Source: Daucus carota subsp. sativus
Lineage: Eukaryota; Streptophyta; Magnoliopsida; Apiales; Apiaceae
Assembly (NCBI RefSeq): GCF_001625215.2
Contig: NC_030386.2
Span: 37,265,296-37,329,295, forward strand
Direction: 5' to 3'
DNA: 64,000 bases
Position numbers and translations under genes: made by a program. Below the pieces are notes generated by a model. It ran no database searches. It was not told the origin of the DNA and saw only the letters and a program-made list of their open reading frames with translations. Positions 14,301 to 25,748 of this stretch are shown piece by piece. Position 1 is the stretch's first letter. Each line of letters begins with the position of its first letter.

Positions 14301-14845
14301 ATGCAACAACATTATCAAAAACATGTAGACAAAAACATAATCATAAAATCACATAAACCTGCATTTGAACGTTTAATCCCAGAAATCTTATTAGCAAATT
14401 CTCTCTTCCTCAACTCCAATTCTCGAAACCCATCATCAAGCTCCTTCTGCCTAACCTCAAGCTCCAGTGCCCGATCCTCGACAAATCTCCTGCTAAATTC
14501 CACTTCTTTCATCTTCCCCTCAATCTCCCTCTCTTTCTCAGCCAGTTTTTCCCACAATTCCTTCAACCCCACCTCACCAATTCCACTAAAATCCACATCT
14601 TTCACCTTCTCACTCGTGGGGTTTCTCAAAACTGTCAATTGATTGACTTGATTCTCCCCCAACCCCGCATTTGATTGTTCTTGCCTCGATTTCTGAGCCC
14701 CAAATTGAGAGTAATTCAAGATTTCAGCACAAGTTGAAGGGGATTCTAACAGATTCTCAAAGTCCTTGAGCTGAGTTATGAGTGATGCAATTGCTTTATG
14801 AACACCCTTTTTTTTCTTGTCAAGAACATTCTTGGTGCCCGACAT
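11391..14845 (-). CDS. Myb/SANT-like domain protein (PIF/Harbinger-related family)
   Basis: Three exons (14359-14845, 12598-12932, 11391-11981) join in frame to 470 residues. Exon 1 encodes a serine- and lysine-rich N terminus and a long charged coiled coil (EKLAEKEREIEGKMKEVEF, ELEVRQKELDDGFRELELR). Exons 2 and 3 carry the Myb/SANT-like domain: KWDDDTHRIFTELCVNEVRKG, then KKQLKNHWDCMKVEW, then DDAWWDAEIK, crossing the intron into INPKYAKFKNKDLS. The C-terminal third has an acidic linker and a conserved-looking tail (LFTRADMRTIFMKQRCDRSR). This domain is related to the Myb-like protein of PIF/Harbinger transposons, but here it sits in an intact, spliced host gene; LIMYB is a known family member. 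An in-frame ATG at 14893 would add 16 residues; I chose 14845 because the added stretch looks untranslated. Target unknown. Confidence 0.82.
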
Positions 14846-14987
14846 TTTCGCATATATGTTGCTGAAAAACTCACCTAATGAATATACATACAAGATACAT
14901 ACAGATCCCTAGACTTGAAGCTTCAGCTGTAATCTTTCGATATAAATCAAGGGTTTTATATTTAAAAAATATAATATTAATATTTTA

Positions 14988-15356
14988 GAGTAATTGACAC
15001 TTTACACCTTTTATGTTTAGACGCTTTTTTGATTTGGTTTCAAACAATTTTTTTTGACAGTATACACCATAAAGTTTGAAAAGCGATTCGCTTTGCACCC
15101 CTTTGACCACTCTCCGTTTAATTGACCGTTAAAGTTAACAGATGTGGGGTTTACACTTTGCACCCGCAGTTTTAACTTTTTTCATGAGCATTAGATATTG
15201 CAAAGTGTAACCGCACATCTGTTAATTTTAACGGTCAATTAAACGGAGAGTGGTCAAAAGAGTGCAAACTTTATGGTGCATACTGCCAAAAAAAATTGTT
15301 TGAGACCAAATCGAAAAAAGTGCCTAAACATAAGAGGTGCAAAGTGTCAATCACTC
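14988..15356. mobile_element. Tourist-like (PIF/Harbinger) MITE with long inverted repeats
   Basis: A 369-bp element, almost entirely palindromic. The ends pair as GAGTAATTGACACTTT against GAGTGATTGACACTTT, and TTA is repeated at 14985-14987 and 15357-15359, the target duplication of PIF/Harbinger. The arms include gaccactctccgtttaattg and its complement. It lies about 145 bp upstream of the Myb/SANT start codon. Confidence 0.8.
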
Positions 15357-15359
15357 TTA

Positions 15360-16085
15360 CAATTATAATCCCACTCCAAGTATCTGTCGGCTGAATCTGA
15401 AAAGATATAACCGTAGCTTCCAGAATCCCCTAAAAGTGAAGCATCAGTGCAGAGCATTAGGCACGGAGAATTTGAGACGGTAAGCCCACTAAGCCAGATG
15501 AATTCCGTGGATGAACTGTGGGGGATGCAACTCGAATAAGCACCAACAACTACGCTAATCTTCTTTGACCGCAAAAACATGAAAACCTTTTGAATATCTT
15601 CAAAAGTGCATCTCATATATAACAACAAATACTCTTTGGGACCATCTCATATATAACAACATGCACTCCTTGGGATAATCACTGTTGTAATCGCATAGGC
15701 GTCCAAATCCTGAATCTTATTAATCTTATCAAGATGATCCCAGTTAAACGAACACATCACATCACTCCAGAAAAATGAAACCCCACGGCGAGGATGACCT
15801 CTCATTTTCGACGTATATGTAGCCACTTCTGCAATACAATCACATAAAATATCAGTACATTGTAAAAAGATTATTCATCTTATTTCTTACATTGTATGAC
15901 TCTGTGCAATCAATAACACAAAAGTAAAAAACAGATCACAAGAAGTTAAACTTGTGGAATTGTTGGATAAAAGTTTGTGAAATTTTTACCATGTAGAAAT
16001 ATATGATCAGCCAGGTTAGCGGGAGTAAGAATGCGGATGAAGGCAAAAGGGGGCTCGTTTGACTTGTAACCTGTTTGATAAAGAC
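15360..16085 (-). pseudogene. Decayed fragment of an unrecognised spliced gene
   Basis: Two stretches on the minus strand look like exons. The first, 15990-16085, encodes YKSNEPPFAFIRILTPANLA and has an acceptor before it and a donor after it. It joins in phase to an exon starting at 15828 (EVATYTSKMRGHPRRG, FFWSDVMCSFNWDHLDKI), which runs to a stop at 15647-15649. A 34-bp tandem duplication (15609-15642 and 15643-15676) lies at that stop; past it a coding-like frame resumes (CTFEDIQKVFMFLRSKK, WLSGLTVSNSPCLM) to about 15362. I do not recognise the family. The duplication plus the missing 5' part suggest a truncated host pseudogene, perhaps cut off by the neighbouring MITE. Confidence 0.35.
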
Positions 16086-17336
16086 CTGTTGGAGTGACGA
16101 GTCATACCGCGGATAAAAGTTAAGGTTATCAATTTCTTGAAGATGTTCATGCTGCCAAAAAGAAAAAAATGAAAATCAATTAGTAAACAAAAATAGAGGA
16201 ACAATTTCAGATTTTATCTGGGCTTTAATAAGATTACTTTTATAGCTTTGTTGGGACCCATCACTCGAGTCACCTAATAAATTCACAATTAAAGCAATAT
16301 TAACACTTGAAAACTTTGAAGAGTGCAAAGTTCTTTTGTGTTTTGATAAGACTGTTTGGCTGAGATTTTAAAATGTCATATATACACTATATATGGTAAA
16401 AAGTGGAAAGCAGGATGAGTGATACTTTCAAGTTTTAGCTTTCACTGTACTCATATTACTCTAATTTAGACATTTAGTATTAGTATTTTCTTTTTTAAAA
16501 ATATAGACATATTCTCTAATTGTTAATATGGGTATCTGGTTTCATAAAAGATGTAAATACAAGTTAGAATTAATTTATTAAAAAAATTATTAATCTTCAT
16601 CAAAATTCGATTAAAACAAACTTGAAATACGTTTATAATAAAATCGCAAACTAATTAGATCATAGTTTCGAGTTAATCGGCCATCTAAAATACATAGTTT
16701 GGAGAGAAAATGAGTTATTGCAATTTCAAATGAAAAGCAAGACACAACCTTCCGATCGGCAAAAAAACGAAAATTATACACGATACATGCTCTCAACTAT
16801 GCACCGGTATATGCTCGATATATATTTTTAACAGTTATAACAAAATTTACTTATGACAATGTAACAAAACGTTACAGAGTTCTAAAAGTCGAACAAGTAA
16901 AACTTTTACGAAGATTAATAGTGATGAATTTAACAAACGTTACAATGTTCAAAAAGTCGAAACAATAAAATTCTAACGAAAATTGATACAGATGAATGTA
17001 ATAAGATAGTACAAAATCCGCAAAGATAAGCAAGTATAGATATCGAAAAGATGGTCAACAATAAATTGTTCAATTCTGCGAAATTTGCAACATCCAAATA
17101 AGTTATGTTTGGTTCCCTTCAATCCTGAATCTGCTATTTATTTCGGTCCTGTGCTAGTCATGAAAATGATATTCTTATACTTGATGACACGGTAAAGACA
17201 TTGTCTAGATGTTCGAGTAATCTTATAGTTATAGAAGGTGATATTTTATCAGACTCAATTTTTGCATAATATTACTTGATTCGATATTAAAACTCTACAT
17301 AAATCAGTTAATTATTATCCTTATAGATTTTATACA
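16086..17336. other. Intergenic, no gene recognised
   Basis: AT-rich sequence. Short open frames around 16016-16204 and 16611-16796 have no family resemblance. Part of the left edge may belong to the decayed gene at 15360-16085. Confidence 0.4.
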
Positions 17337-17344
17337 CTTGTATG

Positions 17345-18020
17345 CAGGGCTGTGACTGAAATTTTAAGTGCCATGTGCAAAATTAAAAATATGTGCCGCA
17401 ACAATAAAAAAGTAATAGTAATTATATAAAATAATAAAAGTTAATCATTTTTTTATTATTTTGACATAATTATAAAAATATTAAAAACTAGAAAAACAAG
17501 TACAAAAATAGTAAGATATAATAATTATAAAAAAATATAATCATACAAAAACTAATTTATATATAAAATTTATTAAATTTTGATGTAAAACTTTAACTAA
17601 TGGATTAATTAATTCTAATTTAACTTTTTCATTGAATATATAAACATTAAATAGAAACCTAATTTAAAATAAATTAGATATCCAAAAATTAAATTATTAA
17701 AAATAATATAATGTACAAGTTGTCTAAATGAAAACTAATTTTGACCGTTATATTTAATTATTAAAATTAGTAGTCTAAATTACTAATCAAATAGATTAAT
17801 ATTCTTATTAAAATATTTTTCTTATTAATTTTATTAAAAAAATTATAAATTACTTTATCATTAAGACTAATATAACATTTTTTTCCTAGACAAAAAAAAA
17901 AGGACTTAATTTTGCTAAGATAATATTTTTTTCAAACAATACATACATATAAACTATGCCTCTAAAATATTATGGGCTCTGTATCGTCCAACACCTTGCA
18001 CACTCTCAGGCACGACCCTG
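17345..18020. mobile_element. Non-autonomous hAT element (676 bp)
   Basis: The ends CAGGGCTGTGAC and GGCACGACCCTG are imperfect inverted repeats, and the 8-bp direct repeat CTTGTATG flanks the element exactly (17337-17344 and 18021-18028). An 8-bp duplication with CAGGG termini is diagnostic of the hAT superfamily. The interior is very AT-rich with no coding capacity. Confidence 0.88.
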
Positions 18021-18499
18021 CTTGTATGTATATATCTGATTTAGTTTCCTGTTGGCTATAATCTGCCAGCAGTAGAATTTTAATACATATTTTAAAAAGG
18101 AGTAATAAGACGAAAGGAATAATAAGACGAAGAAATCTGAAAAATGGAACTTCAATATATATATTTTTTAAAATGGTATTATCATCATTTTTTCTGGTTA
18201 GGCTAACAATACTAAACTACATGACCATACTTTGTGTGTGTAGTGATGGTATATATTTTTGATTTTCTAGTTATTTTGAAAAAGCGTAGATATATTTGTA
18301 AGTATATTGTATATATCATAATGAGCGCAAACTATAACAGGCGTAGATATACTTGTAGGTACATGTCTCTGAAAATCAGAGGAACTCCAAAAAAGTGTAG
18401 ACTTGTTTGCGACAGAAGTTTTCGAACGCATTTATAAGATAGTAGAATTGGCCTAACATGGAAATTGATACTTTTATACATTTTTTTAAAAAAAAACCC

Positions 18500-18535
18500 G
18501 GTATAATTGTCATTTTCTCTAATGACAATTATACC
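18500..18535. repeat. Perfect 15-bp hairpin
   Basis: GGTATAATTGTCATT (18500-18514) and its exact complement (18521-18535) are separated by six bases. It may be a tiny MITE relic or a palindrome; no duplication is evident. Confidence 0.6.
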
Positions 18536-18539
18536 AGTT

Positions 18540-19572
18540 AATTAGCTAATGGGTACAGTTTCCCATTCCAAGCCATCAATCTAAACACTGATTTTGGTAT
18601 CAAATTACAGTTCCAATTTACCTGCCCGAACCCATTTTCCTCCAACTAAACAGTGCAATAATAATGATGATAATATGCAACTCTAGTAGCAACCAGTTCC
18701 AACCAGACTACCCAAACATTAACCAAGAAACAAATGGCACCAAAAAAATAAAAAATAAAAAAATTCAAAGTATATTCAACCATAGAGCAAAGAAACGATA
18801 GACAGCTAATTAAGCATTTAATACAATGGTTGCGAGTTCAGCATAGGTCTATCAGATACAGAAGTTAAAATCGTTTACATAATCAACAGAAATGAAAGAC
18901 AGATGACCTAGACAACCAAAATATTGATGGAAACATCAACCCTCAGATGCTTTGTCATGGTTTTTTCCTGCTCTATTCCAATGTATCATTAAATTGGAAC
19001 ACAGCATTCATCGATTCGGCCAAAACACAACAATTTTGAGTTTAAGCTAGCATCAAATTTGTTATCTCACCCAGAAATAACCTCACCCGTACCAGAAGTG
19101 GCTGACTGCATAATCAAGAAAAAACAAATCATTATTTTTTTTTGCTGAACCAACAAAATAATCTAGCTAGGATTTTAAGAACAGATAGAAGGATACAAAT
19201 AAATTAGTTTAAAAATTATAATATCTAAAAAACAATTCACCCATCAACATTATATTTAGCACCAAAGGTAATTTTACTCCTGGGCAAAAAATATTGTTTG
19301 TGTAGTAAAGAAGTATTAAATCTTTTTAAATCCAGAAGGAATAAAATTCTTTTGATTAAAGAGTACAAAAGCATATAGTTGAAATTAACAAAGAACACTC
19401 AAATTTACTCCAAATTTTGTGCAAGTCAGGCTAGAGTTGATTTTAACACCAAAATAAGATAGTGAAGATGTAAATTTTTAAAATAGTTCAAAGACGGTCT
19501 ATGTAAGCCGGCATCTAAACAAAATTAAATATAGGTCTAAATTTTTTGATGAACAGGCCTTCATACCTATTC
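18540..19572. other. Intergenic and 3' UTR of the SR gene
   Basis: No separate gene is seen. The 3' UTR of the minus-strand SR protein gene probably occupies part of 18800-19572. Confidence 0.4.
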
Positions 19573-22500
19573 TCAGTGGTCCCGCATAGGGCTCTCTCCT
19601 CCACTGTATCCTGGACTGTCCCCCATTTCAGGCTTGTAATCTGGGCTAGCCTCCCGATTGTAATCATCAAAACTAACTTTTTCTGTTTGAGGGCTTGGAC
19701 TGTGACCATTATCATACTCAGGGTTAAGCCTTTCTCTTGGGCTAGGACTATGAACAAGGTCAGGACTAACCAACTCTCTTTCAGGACTAATGCTGCTCCG
19801 ACGGCCATAGGAGATTCGGTCCTTACCATTTGGTGGGCTTGGACTCTTCTCAAAACTGTAGTCAGATTTCCTCTCTCTAACATTAGGACTGCCAACACGT
19901 CCATAGTCAACTTTCCTTTCCCTACCATTAGGACTTGAACCACGGCCATAGTCAGCTTTCCTTTCCCTTCCATCACGACTGCCACCACGGTGGGAATCAA
20001 CTTTCCGTTCCCTTCCATCAGGACTGCCACCATGGCCGTAGTCAAGTTTCCTTTCTCTTTCATCAGGACTACCACCACGTTCGTAGTCAACTTTCCTTTC
20101 CATTCCATCAGGACTGCCACCACGGCGGTAGTCAGCTTTCCTTTCCCTTCCATCTAGACTGCCACCACGGCCATAGTCAGCTTTCCTCTCTCTTCTGATA
20201 GGACTCCTACTCCCACGACCATAGTCAGCCTTCATATCCCTTCCATTCGGACTCCTACTACCTCCACGGCCATGAGATTTTCTTATCCTTCCATTGGGAG
20301 TACCACTACCACCACGACCATAATCAGGACTGGCACGTTCTCTGCGATAAGGACTAGGGCTACGACCATGACCATGGCCATAATCAGGACTTCCCCGTTC
20401 TCTCCTGTAAGGGCTAGGAGATCTTCCCCTATCATCATTTCTCCTACGCGGAGACCTATCACGGACCAAATCAGGACTGTATCCACTTTTTCTTTCGTCG
20501 TCATCTTTTATAGCATATTCCACTGAAATAACTCGGTCCATCAGCTTGCTGCACACAAACAGAAGAGGGTATCAAGATAGTGATACCTACTTTCTAAAGG
20601 TAGACACTTAAGACTATAATCTATAGAAATTGTAAAGGTAAGCTCACCTCATGTTTGTTGCTTCTAAAGCTTTGATGGCATCTTCCTGTGTTTCAAACTG
20701 GATAAATGCGAAATTCCTTCTAATCCTTATGTTCAATATCTTCCCATATGGATCAAAGTGCCTCTCCAAGTCCCTTGTCCTTGTATGATAAGGATCAAAG
20801 TTTATAACAAACAAAGTCTTTGAGGGCCTCAAGTTAGATGAAGATCTCCTAGAGTTTTCAGGCTTCCGCACACTACGTTCTTGCTGTATTACAACCGCAA
20901 AAATTAAGGAAACTGAAAAGATCAAAAAATGTTGTATATAATCAAAGCACATTTATTACCTTTGTCCACTCAACACGAAGTCGTCGCCCTTTTCTACCGA
21001 ACTCAATGTTATCAAGTCTTCTAATTGCATCCTCTGCATCTCTCTCATCCTCCATGTAAACAAAAGCAAAACCTATAATATGCAACATTTAAATTAAATG
21101 AGATTCTAATTAAATTACATGTGCACAGATAAAACTGATATAAGATCTCCTTGACGGAAGGATACGTTCGCGGAGAAAGAATTTTCCACTGAAAAACCAA
21201 AGGTGTTTGAAATTTTATCTGAAATAAGAACTCCACTTCTATGAAATCTACAAACCATTGACCAATAAGATCAGTGATAAAAGGTGTTTACATTTGACCC
21301 AAAATAAAATACTACTTTTATGAAATCTACAAACCATTGACCAATAAAATCAGTAACAGACCTTCAATAATGGACTAAGTGATGTCAAGGGACAAGAATC
21401 CAAACGTGGAAGTCTCATGCTAGAATAATGAAAACATTGTGGCTTCTCCAATTTTTTCTGTTGCCCTGCTTTGAGGTAGGATGTCTGTGATATGAGGGCT
21501 GGGCAAAAGACACATACAGAGGAATAAAGGCAAATGTCTGAGGATAATGTATGACAGTCGTGCCTTAAGATGTGGCTCTTCTAGAATACAAGAAGAGGAG
21601 GCACGTCACGGCAATGGAATGTGGTGGTAAGTCAGCCATAATGTAGTCCTGCGCCAAAGAACTAGTTGAGTACGGGGGTTTTACACTCTAAAAAACACAC
21701 TTTTCTTTTAGACATACTCCATAACCCCACTGCAACTCAAGGAGGAAGGACAACTGCAGTTGTAGCCGTGCTGCAATGTTGAATGATCTCAATTCTCAAG
21801 CTACCATATACATGGTAGCAGATTTAGGAGTGGGGGCTTCGACATTCAACTTAAGACGTGTTAACTAAGCATAAAAAAGTAATTCTCTCAAGACTAACTT
21901 TATTCAACCAAACAATAATATTAAAATGAAGTCTTTAGTGTTAGATTAGTCAATTTACTCAAACAGCCATCTGTTCCAATGAATGAGGCCAAGTTAACAC
22001 CAGCGATGTTGAGAATAATTGCTCAACATTTCTCAATCCACTCTTCCCAAATGAGATATGCCATTGCCTATGTGAAAGTGTATATACTTTGAAAGAAAAA
22101 AGTATCATTACCTTCACTAGTCAAAACTAGAATTCAAACTTGACTTGGATTGGATTTTTCCATATGCATACAGAAGTTGGGAACCTTATGCTTGAGAATA
22201 CAAATAAACCAGCCACTCGGACTTAATTTCAAGTCAGGTTTATGGAGAGGTAATATCTTTTTAACACTTCGTACTATTCACAAGCACAATAGGTGAGAAT
22301 GGTTGTTTCTATAGCTTGTGAGTAAGGCACTGGGGTGCCGCGTGCTATTATAAGCTACCATGGATCCTGAACCAATAAAGTTATAAACCAGAGAAAACGC
22401 TAGAGTGAAGGAGAAAAAGCATCTGCCTGAGCAGAAGACAAAGCAATCAAAAATGGCAAGAGGATGCGCAAAATATTACCAGACTTCATATCAACACGAG

Positions 22501-22585
22501 TAACATTCCCATATCTTTTGAAAAGCCGTTCCAGATCAGACTGCCGTGCCTCATAATCAAAGTTACCGCAGAAAACAGGCTTCAT
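19573..22585 (-). CDS. RS40: SR splicing factor of the RS40/RS41 subfamily
   Basis: Four coding exons (22480-22585, 20960-21072, 20648-20883, 19573-20548) join in frame to 476 residues; the start [20 protein letters not shown] is nearly that of Arabidopsis RS40/RS41. RRM1 covers residues 2-73 with RNP1 [11 protein letters not shown]2 covers about 95-165 with [12 protein letters not shown] and [13 protein letters not shown]. The tail is rich in [15 protein letters not shown]-type repeats, as in the family. It is about 120 residues longer than RS40 (about 350 residues), mostly because of an eight-unit, 15-residue array (residues 273-392). The protein should act in the nucleus in splice-site selection. 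The 1.4-kb intron after the first coding exon is the usual place for alternative poison exons in SR genes, but I did not identify one. RS40 against RS41 cannot be separated here. Confidence 0.93.
19828..20187 (-). repeat. Coding minisatellite, 8 x 45 bp, in the SR tail
   Basis: Eight units of exactly 15 codons, with RK at residues 273, 288, 303, 318, 333, 348, 363 and 378. The consensus is about [15 protein letters not shown], with divergence between units ([30 protein letters not shown]). The period never slips and every unit keeps the reading frame open. Confidence 0.9.
21222..21353. repeat. Direct repeat in an SR-gene intron
   Basis: The string atgaaatctacaaaccattg followed by accaata occurs twice about 80 bp apart, with similar flanks: a local duplication inside the intron between the first two coding exons. 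Confidence 0.6.
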
Positions 22586-23188
22586 TTCACCTAACAAGGT
22601 AATATAAAAACTTTTAATAATCTTCACAGCAGAATTACCAAAAGCAAAATATGTGGCGGAAAATAACAGAACTGGCAACCTCAAACCATAAATAATCCAC
22701 ACACTGACACACAATCATCAAACATTCAAATCAAAAATAAAAAACAGCCAATTAACTAACAATTACTACAAAACAATAACTTCTGCACATTCAAAAGTAA
22801 ATTCAATAACAATAAACATAATTGACGAAAACATCATTAGACACGCCACGTATTTGATACAATATAGTGCACATAAAATCATCAAGTACACATACAAGTC
22901 CTCGAAATCAAAATTACCTGTAACAAAGGTAAAAACACAAATCAAAACAAAAATTACCGTCTCTCCAATAGACCGACACAAAAAACACATAGATCTAAAC
23001 GAAATTTAATCAAAAACAGCAGATTAAACATGAAATCTCTATCGTGATGCGAGATATGAATATAAACAACAATCTCAAAATTAAAAATAAAATTGATGTG
23101 CAAGAATGAGAATAAATTCAATTATTCAATTATAAATATACATACAAGCGCATATGTATGTATAGATTGTTGCGGAGAAAAGATGTAC

Positions 23189-23265
23189 CTGTGTTTGAAC
23201 GAGAAGCAAGAACCCTAGGTGTGTTTTGACAGCGGCAGCTCCAGAATAGAGAAAAACTGTTGCAG
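23189..23265 (-). promoter_or_regulatory. 5' UTR exon of the SR gene
   Basis: A donor at 23188-23187 (CACAG|GTACATC on the gene strand) and an acceptor ending at 22591, directly before GTGAAATG, define a 5' UTR intron of about 600 bp. The exon includes CTAGGGTTCTTGC. Its upstream limit is a guess. Confidence 0.55.
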
Positions 23266-23887
23266 ACACCAAATATAAAAACTGGTGGGCTAAGCATGTC
23301 AAATTACAAAACTAACCCTCTTTTTGTTGATTTAATATACTTTATGATTTTTGATTTTTTTTTTTTGTTTCATGAAAAGTGAAATATGATCTTTTATAAA
23401 TAATAAATTAATGAATTTTAAAAAAATGACTAATATCCCAAAATTTATTCCTCTAGTGATACCTGTTAATAATATTTCTTCCTCAAACAAAAGCTGTCTG
23501 GACCTCTGAAATATATTCATAACCCTTCTTGCTCCAATGACTTAATTATATCAAAACAATTTCCATTTGAATTCATGTCCCACCTGTGGGTTGAGTTCCT
23601 TGAATGTTTCAGCAAATCAACAACTTGCAGCTGAAAAACAGAGGTATGTGATCTGAAGATAAAAATAAACAACTTGAATGCACAACCATGTATTTTTTTT
23701 AATTTTGTTTTTGCAAGGAACACACAACCATAATTAATTCAGTGAAATTCCGTCAATTCTGCTATATTTTTTTATTTCCACCTAACCAAGTTAAAAGAGA
23801 AATTTAATAGAGGAACATCCCAGAATCCATTATTTTCCACAAAACACGTGGACTCTTTTAAATCTTTTTTGTTGTAAATGCAATTAA
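23266..23887. other. SR-gene promoter side and AT-rich intergenic
   Basis: No gene recognised. The short minus-strand frames at 23332-23723 lack family signatures. Confidence 0.4.
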
Positions 23888-24139
23888 GGGACCATTTGGG
23901 TAAACTTAAAATAAATGCTTCTTGCTTAAAATAAAAAAGTGCAGTAGAAGTTAGAAGAAAATTAAGACTTATAAATGATTAAAGTGTTTGGGAAATAAGT
24001 AGAAGCCTTAAAACAAAAACTAGCATTCCTAGCTTTTTATAAGTACTTTTTGACTTTTTACACAAACAGTACGAAATAAGTGTTTCTAACTTATAAGCCC
24101 AGAAGCAAGCTTAAAAGCCTTTGCCAAACAGCTACCAAG
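23888..24139. mobile_element. Probable hAT-type MITE
   Basis: The left end (gggaccatttgggtaaactt) and right end (gcctttgccaaacagctacc) are imperfect inverted repeats of the 'GGnCC-TTTGG-AAA' kind seen in plant hAT MITEs. Internal motifs (cttataa, agaagc) recur in both orientations. No clean 8-bp duplication was found, so the limits are approximate. Confidence 0.4.
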
Positions 24140-24536
24140 TTTTTCAGCTTCTGATAGAGTGCAGGTGAAGTCCCAGACAAGGATAAAAGGTCCATTACCA
24201 AATCTCGATAGAATGTTGATATAAATAAGACGTAACTGCATATCGCACCCCGTTAAGTACCGTTCAAAAACGATAAAGTACTTGCACATTAAGAAACTCA
24301 ACTCGCACCCCTTATCTTTATTTCTCAAAACCGAGATGCACTCCCTGCCGTTAACTTCCGTTAACTTAGTGCACTCCGTTAAGTCACTATATATAATTGC
24401 AATTCGAACCCCCTAACTTACGTTCAAAAATGATATTGTACCCATATTTTTGAAAACTCGAATCGCATCACTTATTTTACATCTCAGGAAAGATACGCAC
24501 CCCCTCTGTTGAATTCCGTTACCTTCCGTTAAAATA

Positions 24537-25185
24537 CTCCTCCGTCTCAATTTACATGTCCCTTTTGCTTTTTGAGGAGTTAAATTGACTAATTTTTGAC
24601 CAACTATTTGAAAATATGTATTTATTAAAATAGACTAGATTTAATTTTTGATGATATTTTTTAAAAAAAAATTGATCAATTTTTCCAAACAGAATAATTA
24701 AAATTTATATATTTTAGTCAATAGATAAAATTATGTGTTATTTATAATAAATATCACATAATATTTATTTTTTATATTTAATATAGTGTATATTTTAAGT
24801 ACCTAATACATATGTCACTAAAAATTTAAAATCATTCAATATGTAAAATCATTTTGACTTGGGCATAACTTAATTAAACAAAAAAATTTTAAAAAAATAT
24901 CATCAAAAAAAAAATCTAGTCTTTTTGTTTTCGCAAATAATAGAGGGTCCGAATTTCGCAAATTATAGAGCTAACTGTAATTCGGACCCCCTATTATTTA
25001 CCTCTATTAAAACAGGCTAGATTTACTTTTTAATGATATTTTTTTAAAACAAAATTTAGTATATTTTAATATGTAACTTTCTATTTCCTAAAATAGTAAA
25101 TGAATAATTTTTTACTAGTTGGTCAAAAATTAGTCAATCTGACTTTTCAAAAAGCAAAAGGGACATGTAAATTGAGACGAAAGAG
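24537..25185. mobile_element. Stowaway-like element inserted in the palindrome centre
   Basis: The ends ctcctccgtctcaatttaca and its counterpart aaattgagacgaaagag are flanked by TA at 24535-24536 and 25186-25187. The immediate flanks CCGTTAAAA and CTTTAACGG are complementary, so it landed in the loop of the older palindrome. At 649 bp it is long for a Stowaway, partly because of a further hairpin insert. Confidence 0.7.
24935..24999. repeat. Inner hairpin resembling the outer palindrome
   Basis: aaataatagagggtccgaatt and its near complement are separated by about 23 bases. The GGGTCCGAATT core is the same motif as in the arms of the surrounding element, so this may be a third nested, related insertion. 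Confidence 0.55.
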
Positions 25186-25748
25186 TACTTTAACGGAAGG
25201 TAACGGAATTCAACGGAGGGGGTGCGTGTCGTTCTTGAAATGTAAAGATAGGTGGTGCGATTTGGGTTTCCAAAAGCACGGGTACAATATCGTTTTTGAA
25301 CGTAAGTTAGGGGGTCCGAATTGCAATTATATATATAGTGACTTAGCGGAGTGCACTGAGTTAATGGAAGTTAACGGCAGGGGGTGCATCTCGGTTTTGA
25401 GAAGTAAAGATAAGGAGTGCGAGTTGAGTTTCTTAAAGTATAGGTACTCTATCGTTTTTGAACGATACTTAGGGGATGCGATATGCAATTATCTCTATAA
25501 AAAATGATTTAGATATTGAAGATAGTATGTATTAATGTTATAAATGAATTTTTCATGCTGCAGCCAAACAGGCACTTGATCCGGGGACCAATTTGAAACA
25601 TGAGTAGCAGAGCGTCGATGAATTAACTGATTCAAGACTGTGATATGTGACAACCTTCGCTTGTCTTGTATAGCTATGTTTCTATCATCAAGTGGGCTGC
25701 TGGACCTGGACGCAGGTATTTACATTGGGAGCTGAATTATGGCCGGTC

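Larger units (their letters stand above)
24229..25495. mobile_element. Large palindromic MITE with a Stowaway at its centre
   Basis: Two arms of about 300 bp (24229-24534 and 25188-25495) are imperfect reverse complements. Both contain TGCATATCGCA, a CGTTCAAAAACGAT-like block, GGGGGTCCGAATTGCAA and ACCTTCCGTTAAA or their complements. The ends read GACGTAACTG and GAGATAATTG, resembling the GAGTNATTG ends of the Tourist-like element at 14988; the flanking triplets are TAA and TAT, an imperfect PIF-type duplication. The centre is occupied by a 649-bp Stowaway. An open frame at 25100-25507 is a by-product of the arm sequence and not a gene. Confidence 0.65.

Noticed and set aside
19515-20198. Open frames on both strands over the SR repeat array (for example 19935-20198 +)
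   Set aside because: A 45-bp period keeps all frames free of stops; only the RRM-linked frame matches a known protein family.
25100-25507. 135-codon plus-strand frame
   Set aside because: It lies in the right arm of the palindromic element, and the opposite arm gives a similar frame on the other strand (24086-24328 -). It is a product of transposon sequence.
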